64,000 nt of DNA from Gymnopilus junonius (taxonomy: Eukaryota > Basidiomycota > Agaricomycetes > Agaricales > Galerinaceae). Within the stretch, counting starts at the first letter, position 1. Each line of letters begins with the position of its first letter. Position numbers and translations under genes: made by a program. The notes under the pieces are model-generated. The model was not told where the DNA came from. It made no database searches and worked only from the letters and a program-made list of their open reading frames with translations. Below are positions 34,823 to 47,135 of the stretch, one piece after another. Location of the stretch: contig JADNYJ010000162.1 in the NCBI GenBank assembly GCA_015501075.1, forward strand, positions 1 to 64,000, given 5' to 3'.

Positions 34823-36786
34823 ATGCGTGCGTACCCATCCCATCTTCCCCAACCTGGCTTACCTCACCCACAGCACCACCCACGCTCTCCCCGGAGCTCT
34901 ACTCCAAAATCATCCACTACGCCGCCCCCGCGCCGACCTTCTCCTCCTCACACCCGTCCCAACCCCGCCGGCTGGCCGACCTCCTCGCCCTCTGCCTCAC
35001 CTCCAAGTCCTTCCAGCGCGAAGCCGAGCCTCTCCTCTACTCGCACATCGTCCTCTCTCACCCCGAGCGCACCCTCAGCTTCGCCCGCGCCGTGCTCGAC
35101 AAAGACCGCCTCGCCTCCCACGTCAACCTATTCGTGTTCAACCAGAGGGGCGGCAGCGGCGACGAGAGCATCGACCGGGGGCCTATCAATCTCGGGCGGG
35201 ACTTTTGGACCGTCATCCAGCTTATATTAGCAGCGATATGCTATAACGTCCAAGTCCTAGTCTTATTCGACACCAGCGCCATGAACACGTACATCTTCGA
35301 TCCACCAGACATGTCCTCCCGCTCCCCACCCTCCGATCCCAGCACCGCGTCCCCGTTCCCTTTCTACACCTTCCCCATGCTCAGAGAGCTGCAGCTCCGG
35401 TTCTTATGGGACCGCCCCGTCGTGCGCTTCATCTCCCGCCTTGGACCGTCCCTGCGCACGCTGCATTTCTTCGACGCGAACGAGTTGATGGATGATGCAG
35501 AGTCTGAGGGATCGCATGTCCCGGTGTACCTCGACCCCTCACATATCCCGCCCAATCTGACGCTATTCAACGGCTCATTATCTATCGGCGTTCAACTCGT
35601 CCCTCCGCCGCCTATCACCCCGCCTTGCTCCCCACATTCAAATCCCACGCCCACTCCCCGTCCAAACCCAAACCCAAATCCACGCCCGCCCCCCAGCCCC
35701 ATATCTTTCAACTCCCCCTCCTCCAAACTCACACACGTACAACTAGTAATAGACATCGTCGACCCAGAAGCCGCCATGGACTTTTTAGCAAGGTTCGGAG
35801 ACTTGGGGGGGACACTACGCAGCTTGAGCCTCCTCGACGTGCCGGATGAGCTGACGATCCCGCTCATGGCGGATATCGCGCGTTCGCTCCCTAATATACG
35901 GCATATCTCGCATTTACCGTATCCGATGACGAATGTACGTGTCTTTTCTCTTCCCTTCTCCTCCCTTCCTCTCTTCCTTCCTTCCTTCCTGCCTCCTACC
36001 CTGTTCCTTGCATAAATAACCCTTTCTAACCTCCTTCTCCTGACTTACTTCCAGCGCCACAAATTCCACACCCACCTCCTCTCTCTCACCCACCTGCACA
36101 CCCTCGAACTCGACCTGTCGGGATGGCAGCCCGTACCTTTCCCTTCTTCCCTCTCCCTCTCCAACCCTCTCTCCCTCACCAACCCTCTGTCCCTCACCAA
36201 CCCTCTCTCTCTCACCAACCCTCTGTCCCTCTCCAACCCTCTCCCCCTCTCCAACCCCTCCCACCCCTCCCAAAACCCCAACCCAACACACTACCCAGCC
36301 TTCGCAGGCCAACGCGCGCTCGCCTCTGAGTTGCATACTTTCTGTCCGAGTTTGAGGACGGTGGTGTTTTGGATTGGGACGAGTCGGGTGAGGTGGAGGT
36401 GGAGTTTGCCGAGTTTGCCTTTTTTGCCGAGTGTGGATGCGGGTGTGGGTGGAGGAGGTGCCGGTGTGGGTGTGGATGGAGGAGGAGGTACGGGTGGAGG
36501 TACGGGTGGAGGTGGGAAGGAGGGATCAAGCGGGGGTAAAAATGCTGGAAGTGGTAATAGCGCGCATCAACTCGGAAGCACCTGGACCCCATCGACGAAT
36601 ATATTATCCAAAACGCAAAAACAACTCCTCCAAGTCCAAGCCCAAGCCCACGCCCAAGCCCACGCCCAAGCTGCACACGTAGATGTGAACATTAGCGCGT
36701 ATAGAGGCGGGCCGATGGGGACGTGGACGAGTCGGGTGGATACGCATCAGTATCCGCAGTTTAGTACTGCTTGGCGGTATGCTTGA
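34823..36786 (+). CDS. F-box-like/LRR protein
   Basis: F-box proteins link substrates to SCF ubiquitin ligases. The exons are 34823-34826, 34874-35934 and 36055-36786 (598 residues); the first exon holds only ATG plus one base. The F-box-like N-terminus reads MPPPTLSPELYSKIIHYAA then RRLADLLALCLTSKSFQREA. LRR-like strands follow (FPMLRELQLRFLWDR, LGPSLRTLHFFDANEL, TLRSLSLLDVPDELTIPL, LTHLHTLELDLSGWQ). A Pro/Asn-rich linker (NPTPTPRPNPNPNPRPPPSP), a tandem LSLTNP repeat, a Gly-rich stretch and a QAQAHAQAHAQA run are low-complexity insertions. The gene is notably GC-rich compared with its neighbours. The frame is intact. Confidence 0.8.
36148..36262 (+). repeat. 18-bp coding minisatellite in the F-box gene
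   Basis: Repeats of about 18 bp, like CTCTCCCTCACCAACCCT, encode LSLTNP/LSLSNP units. The unit is a multiple of three, so the frame survives length change. Confidence 0.85.
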
Positions 36787-38584
36787 GTCAGTTTTTTTTT
36801 TGGGGGGTGGATGTGGGGCGGTTGGACCTTAGAGTTGCGAGAGAGGGTGGCTGGAGATTATCCGCTGCTGCTGCTGCTGCTGTTGTTGTTGTTGCTGTTA
36901 TTGTACTTTATATGTGAGTGTGTGTGAGTCGCTTTCGAAGTTGTTTTTTTTCTTTTTGGAAGAATTTAATTCTGAGCAGCATGTTCTCTCTCTTTCTTTC
37001 TTTTTTTTTTTCTTTCTTTCTAGGTATTGATATTGATTCTTGGATTGTCTGTTCTGTTGATGTTTTTCTTGTATCTTATATCTTGTATCTTGTATCTTGT
37101 ATCTTGGTTCTCATTTCTTTCTTTTATCTTGTTTCTCGTTTATCATCTCAAGCTTCAACTCTAGTTTCGCATTTGCTTTGTTTCGCTTTCACCTTCCTTC
37201 CTCCCTCTCTTCCTTCCTTCCTTCTCTCTCTTCCTCTCTCAACTCCATCATCTTTCATTACTCATCACCACCCTCCATTCTTCAATCCCAATCCCAATCC
37301 CCCCATCCCCAATAAAAAGAAGTATTGACTCAACTATCAAAGTCACACTGTAACATAGAGTAAGTACAATAACACCCTGTCCAACTCCTTTCCTTGTCCC
37401 ATCTCCCATGATGATAGCACCAATTTGAAATCCACTCTAACATGTATGTATCTCGTAGCTTGTACATGTGCTCGTATCAATTAGCATATATATAGAGTAT
37501 ACCACGCTTCATCTAATTCATGAAATTCAACCAAAATTCATCACTGAGTCTGTTCCCGCTGGTGCTGGCTGATCTGAGCCATGAACACATTCACTTCTGG
37601 TCCTGTTTCCGCAGGGGTGAACTATGGAGTTTCCTGATTTTCTCCTATTTGAGCTCAAGTAAATAAATACTACTCTATACATTTCCAAGGTGGAGCTGTA
37701 AGGGATGCTATGAGCATGAAAGGGTATCAATGATAATTTGACCAGATCAAAGTGCCAGGAGAATATGAGCATGAATCCATATCAAGGATAAATCGACCAG
37801 GTCAAAGTGCCAGATGTATGGAAGCGCCTGCGATTAGATAACAATGGCGCTCAACAATGGCCATTCTTAGCTTGCCGAAGAAAAGACTTATCCAGACTTA
37901 TCCTCGCAACGAAATCAACTTGACGGCCCTCGCATCCTCCCAGGCTCAATACCTTATATGGTAAACTTCAATTATCTGATGGTAAACGACCCTATGGACC
38001 GAGTCCCGACTGCAAATCGACCCTAAACGGCCACCAACATTATTCCTCAAGCAAATTTCATTGGTTTCTAACTTAAAGATCACCTTCTCCTCCCTCGTTT
38101 ACCACTTATAAAATTTTATTCCTCTCCATTTAGTCTCTAAAATATGATCTCTCCATGTGCTCACCCATTACCATTCAGTCCGATAAATTTTCACTTCATT
38201 TATTTCAATTTTCCTCTCTCTTCCTCTGTAGAATTTTCCTTCTCCTTGAAACTCTTCGCTTATTTGCTACAGTATAAATACTAGATTTGTGTCCTGTAAT
38301 TCTCCAGTGAATTTTACCACACAAATCAGCATAGAAGCGAAAGAACTGAGTCTTAGATATCACTCAAAACACCTCAAATTATCGAGATCTCTATCTCACA
38401 CATCAATCCTCGACTCAATACTTTGGAATCTTTTCTATTTCAAAGCCAATTGCTACTATACATTGTCTACCTATGCCTACACATGTATTTGGAACCATTA
38501 ACAAACAGAGTTTGTTATGGAGTTGCTTTCTTGACTTACATGAACTCAGATCATTTCAGAGCAAATATGGAGTACTCCTCTAGC
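36787..38584. other. Gene-free stretch with simple repeats
   Basis: A CTG/TTG run lies at about 36863-36898. T/C-rich tracts span about 36930-37260. A diverged tandem duplication of about 55 bp (GATCAAAGTGCCAG, then GGTCAAAGTGCCAG) lies at 37706-37817. No gene seen. Confidence 0.5.
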
Positions 38585-38615
38585 CAAGGGGGTGTCAGGA
38601 AAAATCCCATGCAAA

Positions 38616-41600
38616 CTATGTCCAATAATTTTTTAAGGTCGAGGCAGTCCTCCCTAACCTCTTCTCCTTCCCCAAACATGCCACTCCCAAGTTTTGAAAG
38701 CCCCTCCCCTCACGCTTCAATGCAGCAAGCATTCTATGATCATGGAACTGCACCTGGAACCTCAAACCCATGAGAAAGTCTGCGATAAAGTCAAGTTCTT
38801 CATTCATTGCCTCTTCGAATGTGCATCCATCTTCAAGATCAACCACATTCCCCACCCAATCCAAGTCCTCAGCCTCATCCTCCTCGTCATCCTCTGGATC
38901 ATCATCGCTATCGATGCCATTGTCGCCTGCCACATCCTCAACTTGACACCCAGAGTCATCCACCACCTTAAGGGTTCTGTGTTTCCAAAATGGCACAGAT
39001 CGATTTCGTTTGACCTCAACAAAAAAGATGGGAGGGACGCAGTGGATGCTTTGTATGAGATGCTTGCAGACAAGGAAGCGACTGGTAGCGAAATATGGGC
39101 AAGTGCATACCCATGTTTGAGGGTTTGGTCTGTATGCATCATTTAAAGGCATTGTAATACTTCTCTTTTCTAAATTCTTCCACTCTTTCTTAAAATGTTT
39201 TCTCCAGGAACTGAGCTCACGATGACAGCCTTTTTGAACAAGTAAGCGATCTAACCTCACATAGTATGATGGCAGCAATTTTTTGACAAGGATCCATACA
39301 AGCAAGTCACAGCATGGCATTTTGAAGTGGTGAAGGAAATCATGCTTAATCTGATGCCAGCTTTTTGGGCATTTGGTCAGTATCAGATATTAATCCTAGG
39401 TATCTTACTTACTGGCTCTCCAGAATCATTGTTGTTTTTAGGATTGGTATCTTTTCATGTGCAGAGCGTGCCCACAATTCCCATCACCCCCGCTGGTACC
39501 AGTTCTCCCAAAGGTAAGCCCATACCTCTGGGATGTTATTCTTCTCGCAAAATCCATATATCTGCTGTACGGCCCATTGCCTAATTGCCACTGCATCAGG
39601 CACTGAATAGCCTGGGATCGACGGGTGGGCACAGTAGTGACATTCCATATAGATTCCTTGATGATAATCAGGCAGACAGAAGGTTCATCATGTCCTAACT
39701 TCTCCCATTCCAGATTCATCTTCCTCTTCAGTATTTTCTTTAGGGGAATGTGCTTGCGAGCTCTCATGTGGGTCGAGAAGACGGAGGACAAATCCTTGGC
39801 CACAAATTTCAGGTGGTTGGGTGCTAGGTACGTTGGAATGATGCTGGTTCTCTTGGTTACTTCTGTCATCTGATATTCCATGCATGGGTACATGCTGCAT
39901 AGGTGGAGGGAGCTTGATACGAAGGCAATTTGTTATCTCACTGAAGGCTCGCTGTTCACCAACTTCCCTGGGATTACCCAGAGTAGGATTCGCTTCCTCA
40001 ACATTAGGCGGGCTTGCTGGATTTTCTGTTGCAGGTAGTTCAACATCATCAGGTATGCCTCCTTCATAGTCGTCAATGTCAACTCTGGTTCCTAACAGTT
40101 GGAATTCAGGATCAATGAAATCAAATTCCTCCTGTGCCCTCTTCACATTATATGGAGTTGTTGCGAGGTTAACTTTGGCCAGGCGGGTTTTTACTGCACG
40201 TCAAAGATGCCAATAACATAGACTAATCTTTGCATTCCAGGTTTCCTTTGCCGCAGCAATCTCCCCCAGGTCTTTATCAGTGTGAACAAAAATGGGTTTG
40301 ATGCTATATTTATCACGGACATGTCTCGTCCATGATGCAAGAGCTTTCTTCCATTTCCCGATTTCAATGGCTGTTGCAGTCATTAGCAGGCAATAGCTTA
40401 ATGGGATTCCTGCACCATCACATTCTGCCATTATGCTATAGAGCTCTAAGTGTTTTGAGTTCATGTTATCTGCTTTCCGTGATTAGACTCAAAGTTAAAG
40501 TTTATTTTCATACACTTACAGGTAGCATCTATTCCCACCTCGACGACCTTCCCTTTCAGTTGCTCAGCCACCTTCTTCAAGCTGAATGCTAACATCTCCA
40601 CACTGTCAGGTATATATAAATCGGTGAAGATGTCTGCTTCGTCAGCAAACTCCTCAAGCAATTTTGTTGCAGATGGGATCTGGAGGTTGTGGTGTTGCCA
40701 GTGAGTCTCACTATGTGCTTTCCATGCATTGTACACTTGGGCTGACGATATTTGAGGGTACACTTCCCGGATACTGATGACAATGCTGAAGGTGTAGCCC
40801 ACTCCACCTGTGCTTCTATGATCTCCATTGCCTCAAGGGGCATGGTCACATCAATGTAATGAGTGTGTCGAAAGTGGTGATGGAGGTCGATAATGATGTA
40901 AGTCTGACCAGTCTTCTTGATCCGGTAGACAATTGAAAGACGACTTCGACAGGGATAATGCATCATTCCGATATAGTCATGATGCTTAGCCCCTGGGGCT
41001 TGAGAAGGTTTGGACTTCTTTTTGCGTGCTATGTCCTGGCTACACCAGTAGCGTGTTCGGTGGCCTGTCTTTTGTTTTTTGTGATCTTTGACTCTGTTGC
41101 CTGTCATGTCAGAAATAAATTGCGAACACATTCTGAGAGACTCACGTCCAGCGAAAACCTAGTGTCTGCCATATTTCTTTTGCCACCATCAACACTCTTT
41201 CTTTGGGTGATTCATGACCAGGGTTGGCATCAAGAGCATATGTACCAAGGAAGTCGACATGAGCCGATGCTTTCATTTGAGCTTGCAAGTCATCAAAGAG
41301 GTCTTCTGCATCTAGGTAATTTACTGCAGCCTATGCTTGATCAATGTCTGACCAGCTAGTGAAGGAAGTACTTACATCTTCATCAGGCTCATTGAAGTCA
41401 AGAACATCAACAGGTTCAAAATTGTCTTCGTCTTCTGTTTCTCCGTGGTCCTGGGGAACTTCGCGTGTTCTTTGGCACTTTGGATCTCTGACCGGGCCTG
41501 TATCATGGTCCCCTCTACATCTGACCTTTGTGGATGGGTCCAAAGCTGCGGCTGCTGTGAGGGCTTTTTTTTCGTGCCTTTTTGCCCGACTTTTCTGCTG

Positions 41601-41708
41601 ATTCTCTCTGTCTCTTACTCGACAGTCATTGCATGTATGGTGACCAGGCCTGGCAATCTGTCTGCACCATGGTTTGGCACATTTTCTTGGAGGGTCTGTG
41701 TTGCTCAT
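38616..41708 (-). pseudogene. MULE transposase with SWIM zinc finger, stops present
   Basis: The N-terminus has a Cys cluster (CAKPWCRQIARPGHHTCNDC). The catalytic region includes VVEVGIDATYN (first Asp), PIFVHTDKDLGEIAAAKETW (second Asp) and the CxWH-type motif SLCYWHL. Then come CHYCAHPSIPGYSVPDAVAI, WAYLWENWYQRG, WELWARSAHEKIP and IKHDFLHHFKMPCCDLL. The C-terminal SWIM finger is WVCTCPYFATSRFLVCKHL. Short introns are seen, for example inside GIDATYN and after MILES. In the inferred frame there are TGA codons at 40203-40201, 39690-39688, 39687-39685 and 39486-39484. Frame continuity also breaks near 40780. The gene ends 12 bp from the left terminal repeat. Confidence 0.85.
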
Positions 41709-41922
41709 ACATGTTGGAGGATGTGTAGGGGGTACTGAATAATATTTTTTAGACTTTAGGTAGAATACTCACTCAACAGGTAAATCATGTGAAAATTTCT
41801 ATTTAAGGAAGGTGTCATAGTGGGGGAGAGCTATGATAGCTATAATTTCATCAACAAGGTCAGCAAGCGTGGGTACGTCATTATCGGCCACTGTATCATC
41901 CACACTTCCTGCCTACAACTGC

Positions 41923-42532
41923 TCAATGATACCACCTCTCCTTTGACTCTCTTGTGTCCAATGCCTTACAAGCATCACAAATCCATTTTCTGGCAGGAGC
42001 ATAGTCCTGATCAATACAAGCAAGGTAATACTGTCAAGCAGGAAAATAAGGTGATGAATTGGTTTCACAGTTTAGAATTAGCACTGACCCATTGCATTTT
42101 GCAGCCTCTCTTCTGGCACTTGATAACATTTGGCTCTCTGGAAGATACATATTCCTCACAGTAGCATAGATTCAGCTCCCCAATGTCCCTTTTGTGCCTG
42201 TTTCTCTTCTGTGGCAGCTCATCTTCTAGTGGTGGTGGGATAATGGATAGACCTGGCAAATTTGGAGGTGCAGCCTCTTCATTGTCATAATCAATCAGGG
42301 TGATAGGATCTCTTGCAATGTTCTAAAAAACTGGTGAGCAGTGCTGTGTTTCTAAGCTGCATCAATCACTTACATCATCAAGATCAGTCTCAATTTCAAC
42401 AGGTGCTAACTCCTTGACCAGATCATCATTGATATCAAGACTGGGCTCAATTTCAGCAGGCACAGTGTCAACAATGAATTCATCATCACTTCCCTCAAGA
42501 TCTTCTGCACTTTCAGCTGCTGGGATTTCCAT
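41923..42532 (-). CDS. PHD-finger protein carried by the MULE element
   Basis: The exons are 42532-42374, 42322-42089 and 42030-41923, all in phase, giving 166 residues. The first part is acidic (AESAEDLEGSDDEFIVDTVP). The last part is a PHD-type zinc finger: CYCEEYVSSREPNVIKC, then CKMQW, YYLACIDQDYAP and RKWICDAC. PHD fingers usually bind histone tails. The start MEIPAAESAED is chosen because upstream frames do not connect cleanly; MAKFCFRGPTVHEDDL at 42651 is an alternative start in another frame. It lies upstream of the transposase on the same strand. It is the intact gene of the element. Its role (chromatin targeting of integration or expression) is only a guess. Confidence 0.7.
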
Positions 42533-42767
42533 GGAGATTTCTGTTTTGACAATGTTCTTTTAGGCCATCCATGGCCCTTTGTCCTGAAAGGTAAGTCATC
42601 TGGTAAGTCATCTTCATGCACCGTAGGGCCTCTAAAGCAAAATTTGGCCATATTTTGAAGGTATTTGGTTGGGCTTCTGACAATTTTTTAAGCCAGCTGA
42701 GGCCCTACCCCCCCCCCCCTACCAGGGTATTTTTTTATTTTTTTCCTGACACCCCCTTGCCTCTAGC

Positions 42768-43756
42768 AAATAATGCATGTTGCCCACTCAATAGTTGTAG
42801 GTTATAAGGACTTGGAAAAGGTGTGGCAAGTATGATGGTTCTGAAGAGAAAGGAGAAGGGTGGAAACACACAAATATACTGTATGTATGCACAAAGTAAA
42901 GTGACATGTAATAATTCATACATGAAATAGAGTATTATTTTATATCAAGGGTGAAAGGTTAGATCTTCCAAACTGAAGTTGTATACAAGAAAAATGATTG
43001 AAATTTTTTAACCCATTTGGCAAAGGAAAAGAAAAGAGAGACAAAGAGATTAATTTCTGAGTTACATGGCAACCTATGCCTGCTACTGGAGGCAAGACCA
43101 GATCCTCATTCTGAAGGATTATTTTAAAACACCCAAGCCACATCCTGTCATCATGCTTCATGTCAGTTTCACTTGTTTCTGGACTTCAACTTTCTCCCAA
43201 CACAAATACAAATAATGTATGTGGTACAGTTAAAACAGGTATTATTCATAATGACAGCCCGTTCAATGAATAGAAATGGATTATGCAGCCTTGATGTTCA
43301 TAGGGAATACGAAAAACTGAAGAGCGCATTTGCAAATTCAAAAATATGCTCTTCAAGATATTGGAGATAGTACATTGATCAACAACTTGAATAGATATTG
43401 GAGCAATTTGTTTTGCTGGCCAGAAACTGTTGATATTATCATGGAATTTGCGAGGCATAATTTCAAGCAATACTTGGCACATTGTCCGATTCGAAGTTAG
43501 GAACAACGATGGAAGGGCAAAAAGTAACGAGAGAAATTTGACCCTCGACAGGTTTGCTATGTTAAAGAGATATTAAGTTACCCTTTGTGGCTAGGGGAAA
43601 ACAAACTTGCAAAAGCTGATGACAGTTATGACAATGTTATCATTTTAGCCAGTAGATTTAGGGTACAAGATTGACTAGCGAAATTTTTGTTTTTATTCTT
43701 GAAACATTTCTTGTCCATCCCCTTGATGATTCAAAAAAAGCGGTATCCACGAACGT
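42768..43756. other. No recognisable gene
   Basis: AT-rich flank between the MULE element and the next F-box gene. Nothing recognised. Confidence 0.4.
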
Positions 43757-45015
43757 CTACGCGCTCTTCACGCGGACAAGTTTTGACAGAAATTCAATGT
43801 CTTCCGGACCTATACCCTGACAATCTTTCACCTTCAGCACAAATTCTTCACTGGCGCGACCTTGAATGAAGGGGAGAAGTCCGTTAATAGTAATGTATTT
43901 GCAGTTACGCAATACGAGTTTCTTAAGGTTAGACGGTTTTGAGGCGTTTTCAGTCAAAGCAACATCAGGAAGATCCGATCTCTCGAGAATCAACTCTTCG
44001 AGAGCTGGAAGGGCCTGTCCACTGAGAATGCTGTTGAAGTCCTCTTTCGGATCCGCGAAATGAACGTAGTACAAGTCGAGGCGGCGAATTTCGGGTGATC
44101 TGGTAGAAAGTTTTGTCAAAATAGCGGTCGCTGCATGGACGATATCCCATCCCCAGTCTTGTTCCTCCCAAACGGCGTCGGGAACGACGTCTCTAAAACC
44201 ATCAAGGCGGACGTCAGCGAGGTGAGGTGCATTAAAGTTGCCGAGCATATCCAAACCGAATCCAGGGGTGGTTACATCTACGCTGCGGAGTTTGGGAACT
44301 GGGAAGATGTTGGAATAGTTGGGATCCGACTCGGCACCCATGTCGACAGCTTTGAACTTGAAGTGCTGGAGATGAGTGGCCGCTTGGACGCACGGGAAAA
44401 GTGCTGGGATATCAAGTCCAGAGAATGGGGTATCGAAAGTGAGCGACGTAACGGTGGACAACTGAGGAGGTGGAGTGGCGGGAATGGGCCAAGCTGGGAG
44501 TTGGAGATGGGCGAGATTCGGAGAAGGTGTAAAAGCAGTCGACAAGGTTGTGTATGGACCATTATTTTGTACTTCATTGACATCGCCTTGGATTGTGATG
44601 ACTAGTCGTTCTAAGAGAGGGGCAGCCTGGCCTTCACCAATCGAGGTTACAAGCTTCTGCCATGCTTCGTGGAACGGAACGTTAATGACGAGCGACCTAA
44701 TTTTTGGGGTCGCTTCCTTGAGGAGGGCTAAAGCTGGCATGTCGGAGGTGTATGGAAGATCCTCAGGTAGGGTGATAGTGATATCGAGAGGAATTCCACC
44801 AGCGTTCTGTCGATGAAGCCGAACGTACTCAGGATCAGTGAAGTGAATTTTTTGGTTCAGTTTGAGCTTGGACCAAAGCTTTGGAGTGTTCCCTGCAGTT
44901 TCGAACCATTCATGATTGAAGATCGGATAGTGAGAAGCAAGGAAGGATCGCTAACGACGGCAGTCTCAAAGACTTGGGAAAGGACATCTGAGTTCATTGC
45001 ATGGTCTGACATGAT
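43757..45015 (-). pseudogene. F-box/LRR protein with one frameshift in the F-box
   Basis: The first part reads MSDHAMNSDVLSQVFETAVV then SDPSLLLTI, the F-box helix pattern. A one-base loss near 44907 moves the frame; after it the sequence reads FETAGNTPKLWSKLKLN, YVRLHRQNAGGIPLDITITL and ATPKIRSLVINVPFHEAW. It continues through LRR strands to ELILERSDLPDV, LKKLVLRNCKYITINGLL and IGPEDIEFLSKLV. Inserting one base would give MNWFETA, the normal family spacing. The rest is uninterrupted, so this may be a recent lesion or a sequencing error. Confidence 0.7.
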
Positions 45016-45341
45016 GGAATGGAGTTTGGACCTTAAGTCGAAACGCAGCTTAAGCCTTGTACCCCTCTCCCTTTTCCCTCGGAGTCTGCCAATGGATCTA
45101 CGGATACTTAGCAATAGAAAGTGAATTACTCAACAGGGAAGCACAAAAATTAGGATATGTAGCAGACAAAGAGGTTACCCTTCGAAACCGAGACGCCAAA
45201 CCTTTTGCAGGAAATGGGGGGGTCTTGGTAGATAAATCGGGATCGGAGCTAAAAAGCCTAAAAAGGCGAAAGTCACGTTCTTGGCCACGACAGCGATCTC
45301 GTCAAATCTCATCGTTACCTTCATTCTTACTTCATTCATCC
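45016..45341. promoter_or_regulatory. Divergent promoter region of the F-box and ArfGAP genes
   Basis: About 325 bp separate the two divergent starts. The ArfGAP side ends with a CT-rich stretch (TTCATTCTTACTTCATTCATC) before ATG. No specific site is recognised. Confidence 0.4.
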
Positions 45342-47135
45342 ATGGCAGAACCTACAAAACAAGAAACTGAGCAAGTCTTCAAGGTCTTACTATCTCAAAA
45401 GGCTAACAAGGTATTCTTTAATCCAACTCGAGAAATCTTCATTTAATAAAAATTCGTGAAATCAGTCTTGTTTTGACTGCAACGCTCGGAATCCAACATG
45501 GTCCAGCGTTTCTTTTGGAGTTTACATATGTTTAGAATGCTCTAGTGTGCACAGAAACTTGGGCGTGCATATCAGCTTTGTGAGGTATGCAATGTTATCC
45601 CTTGATCAAGAACCCGCACTGACTAGGATGAAAAGATCGACAAATCTCGACAGCTGGCAGCTCAACCAATTACGCACCATGAAAGTCGGTGGAAACGCCT
45701 CTGCGAAAGACTTTTTCACCAAACATGGCGGTACTTCGTTGTTGAATGATTCAGATACGAAGAAGAAATATTCTAGCCGTGTTGCTGAGCTTTATAAGGA
45801 GGAACTGGCAAGGCGTGTCAAGGACGACGCTGCGAGGCGAGTTTTCGATGATCTAACCCACGGTTTGCATCTTTTGAATTCGATATTGGTTTAGATTTCC
45901 CCAGGGTATCGTCGTTGAAGGCATGGAAGCCGTCACCGCGACCCCGGTAAAGGAAGAAACCGAAGATGACTTTTTTAATTCCTGGTCTAAACCTGCCACA
46001 CCTAGATCGTCCAACCCCGGAACACCCCGCACCTCCACCCCACCCATCATCGGACGTGCTCCCTCAACCGCCAGCGCTGCCAGTTCAACCACCGGCAGCG
46101 TAGGCAGTGCGGCCCCTAGCCCTACTTCCACTACTCCTCGTACACTAACTTCATCAGCAGCTGCTCGCCCAGCCCGGCTTGGAGCTGGTACGTCTCGACT
46201 CAACTCTGCTTCTTCCACCGGGTCCGGAAGCAGCGTTAGCACTGGCCCCAAGAAATCCAAGCTTGGATTAGGAGCATCCAAAGCCAAACCAGTGGATTTC
46301 GCCGAGGCAGAGAGGAAGGCCCTCGAAGAGGCGGAGAGGATAAAGCAACTGGGATACGATAGGGAGAGGGAGGAAGCGGAGGAGAAGGCGAGGAAGGAAA
46401 AGGAGGCAGCAGAGTTGGTGAGGAAGGCAAAGGAACTCAGTTTGAATTCGAGAGCTAGCTCGGCTGCTGGTTCGGCTGGTGTTAATGTGTCTACTGCCGG
46501 TACTGGTGGGAAGAAGGCGGCGGATCCCAAGGCGTCGGCTGCGTTCCCTCGTCTTGGGTTTGGTGCTATCCCTGGTGCTGGTGCCGCCGCCGCCGTGGCT
46601 GCTGCTAGGACACAATCAAGAAGGTACATTCCTGATCCTCTTTTTCTCCATCTGTCTTTCTAATTTACTTTGTGTATAGCCCCCCGGTCGTCGACGACGC
46701 GCCAACGACAGCCCGCGAAAAGTTCGGGAACCAAAAGGCTATCTCTTCCGATATGTTCTTCGGTCGAAACGATTACGACGCCGACAACGTCCGCGAAGCC
46801 CAAACTCGCCTGCAGTCGTTCCAAGGTGCCACTTCGATCTCTTCTAATCAATACTTTGGTAGGGAAGAGGAGGAGGAAGGGCAAGGATATGAAAGGGGAG
46901 GGGGTGGAGGGGGTGAGGGCTTGCTCGGAGATGGCAGTTTGGCGGGCCTGGAGATGGCTGCCAAGGATGCAATTTCAAGGGTGCTTGCTACGCCTGAGGT
47001 GCAGAATCTTGGTGAGAATATTAGGAGTGGGGCATTGAAGGTCTGCTTTCCTCTCTTCTTTTTAGGGCGACCTCTGACAGCCTAATTCTCACTACACAGC
47101 TCTCTGACTACTTGGCCTCGATATCCGAGCGTTAA
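45342..47135 (+). CDS. GLO3: Glo3-type ArfGAP (ArfGAP2/3)
   Basis: ArfGAPs stimulate GTP hydrolysis on Arf1; the Glo3 type acts with COPI in Golgi-to-ER transport. The exons are 45342-45410, 45466-45584, 45636-45840, 45905-46623, 46680-47040 and 47100-47135, giving 502 residues. The zinc-finger GAP domain is at the N-terminus: [20 protein letters not shown], then CLEC. It continues with [12 protein letters not shown] (catalytic Arg), [18 protein letters not shown] and FFTKHG. A Ser/Thr/Pro-rich linker and a charged coiled-coil-like stretch follow. Two copies of the Glo3 motif ([20 protein letters not shown]) lie near the C-terminus, with an amphipathic end [11 protein letters not shown]. The gene is intact. 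Confidence 0.95.

Larger units (their letters stand above)
38577..42767 (-). mobile_element. Complete Mutator-like (MULE) DNA transposon
   Basis: The element spans 38585-42759 (4,175 bp). It has perfect 20 bp terminal inverted repeats, CAAGGGGGTGTCAGGAAAAA (38585-38604 and the complement of 42740-42759). Directly outside are identical 8 bp duplications CCTCTAGC (38577-38584 and 42760-42767). Inside, on the minus strand, are a PHD-finger gene and a transposase gene. The structure is complete, but the transposase frame has several stops, so it is probably not autonomous now. Confidence 0.92.

Noticed and set aside
36212..36676. Minus-strand frame with Gly/His-rich repeats
   Set aside because: Antisense of the low-complexity part of the F-box gene.
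45853..46629. Long open frame of 258 codons on the minus strand
   Set aside because: It is the antisense of the ArfGAP Ser/Thr-rich exon; composition, not a gene, keeps it open.
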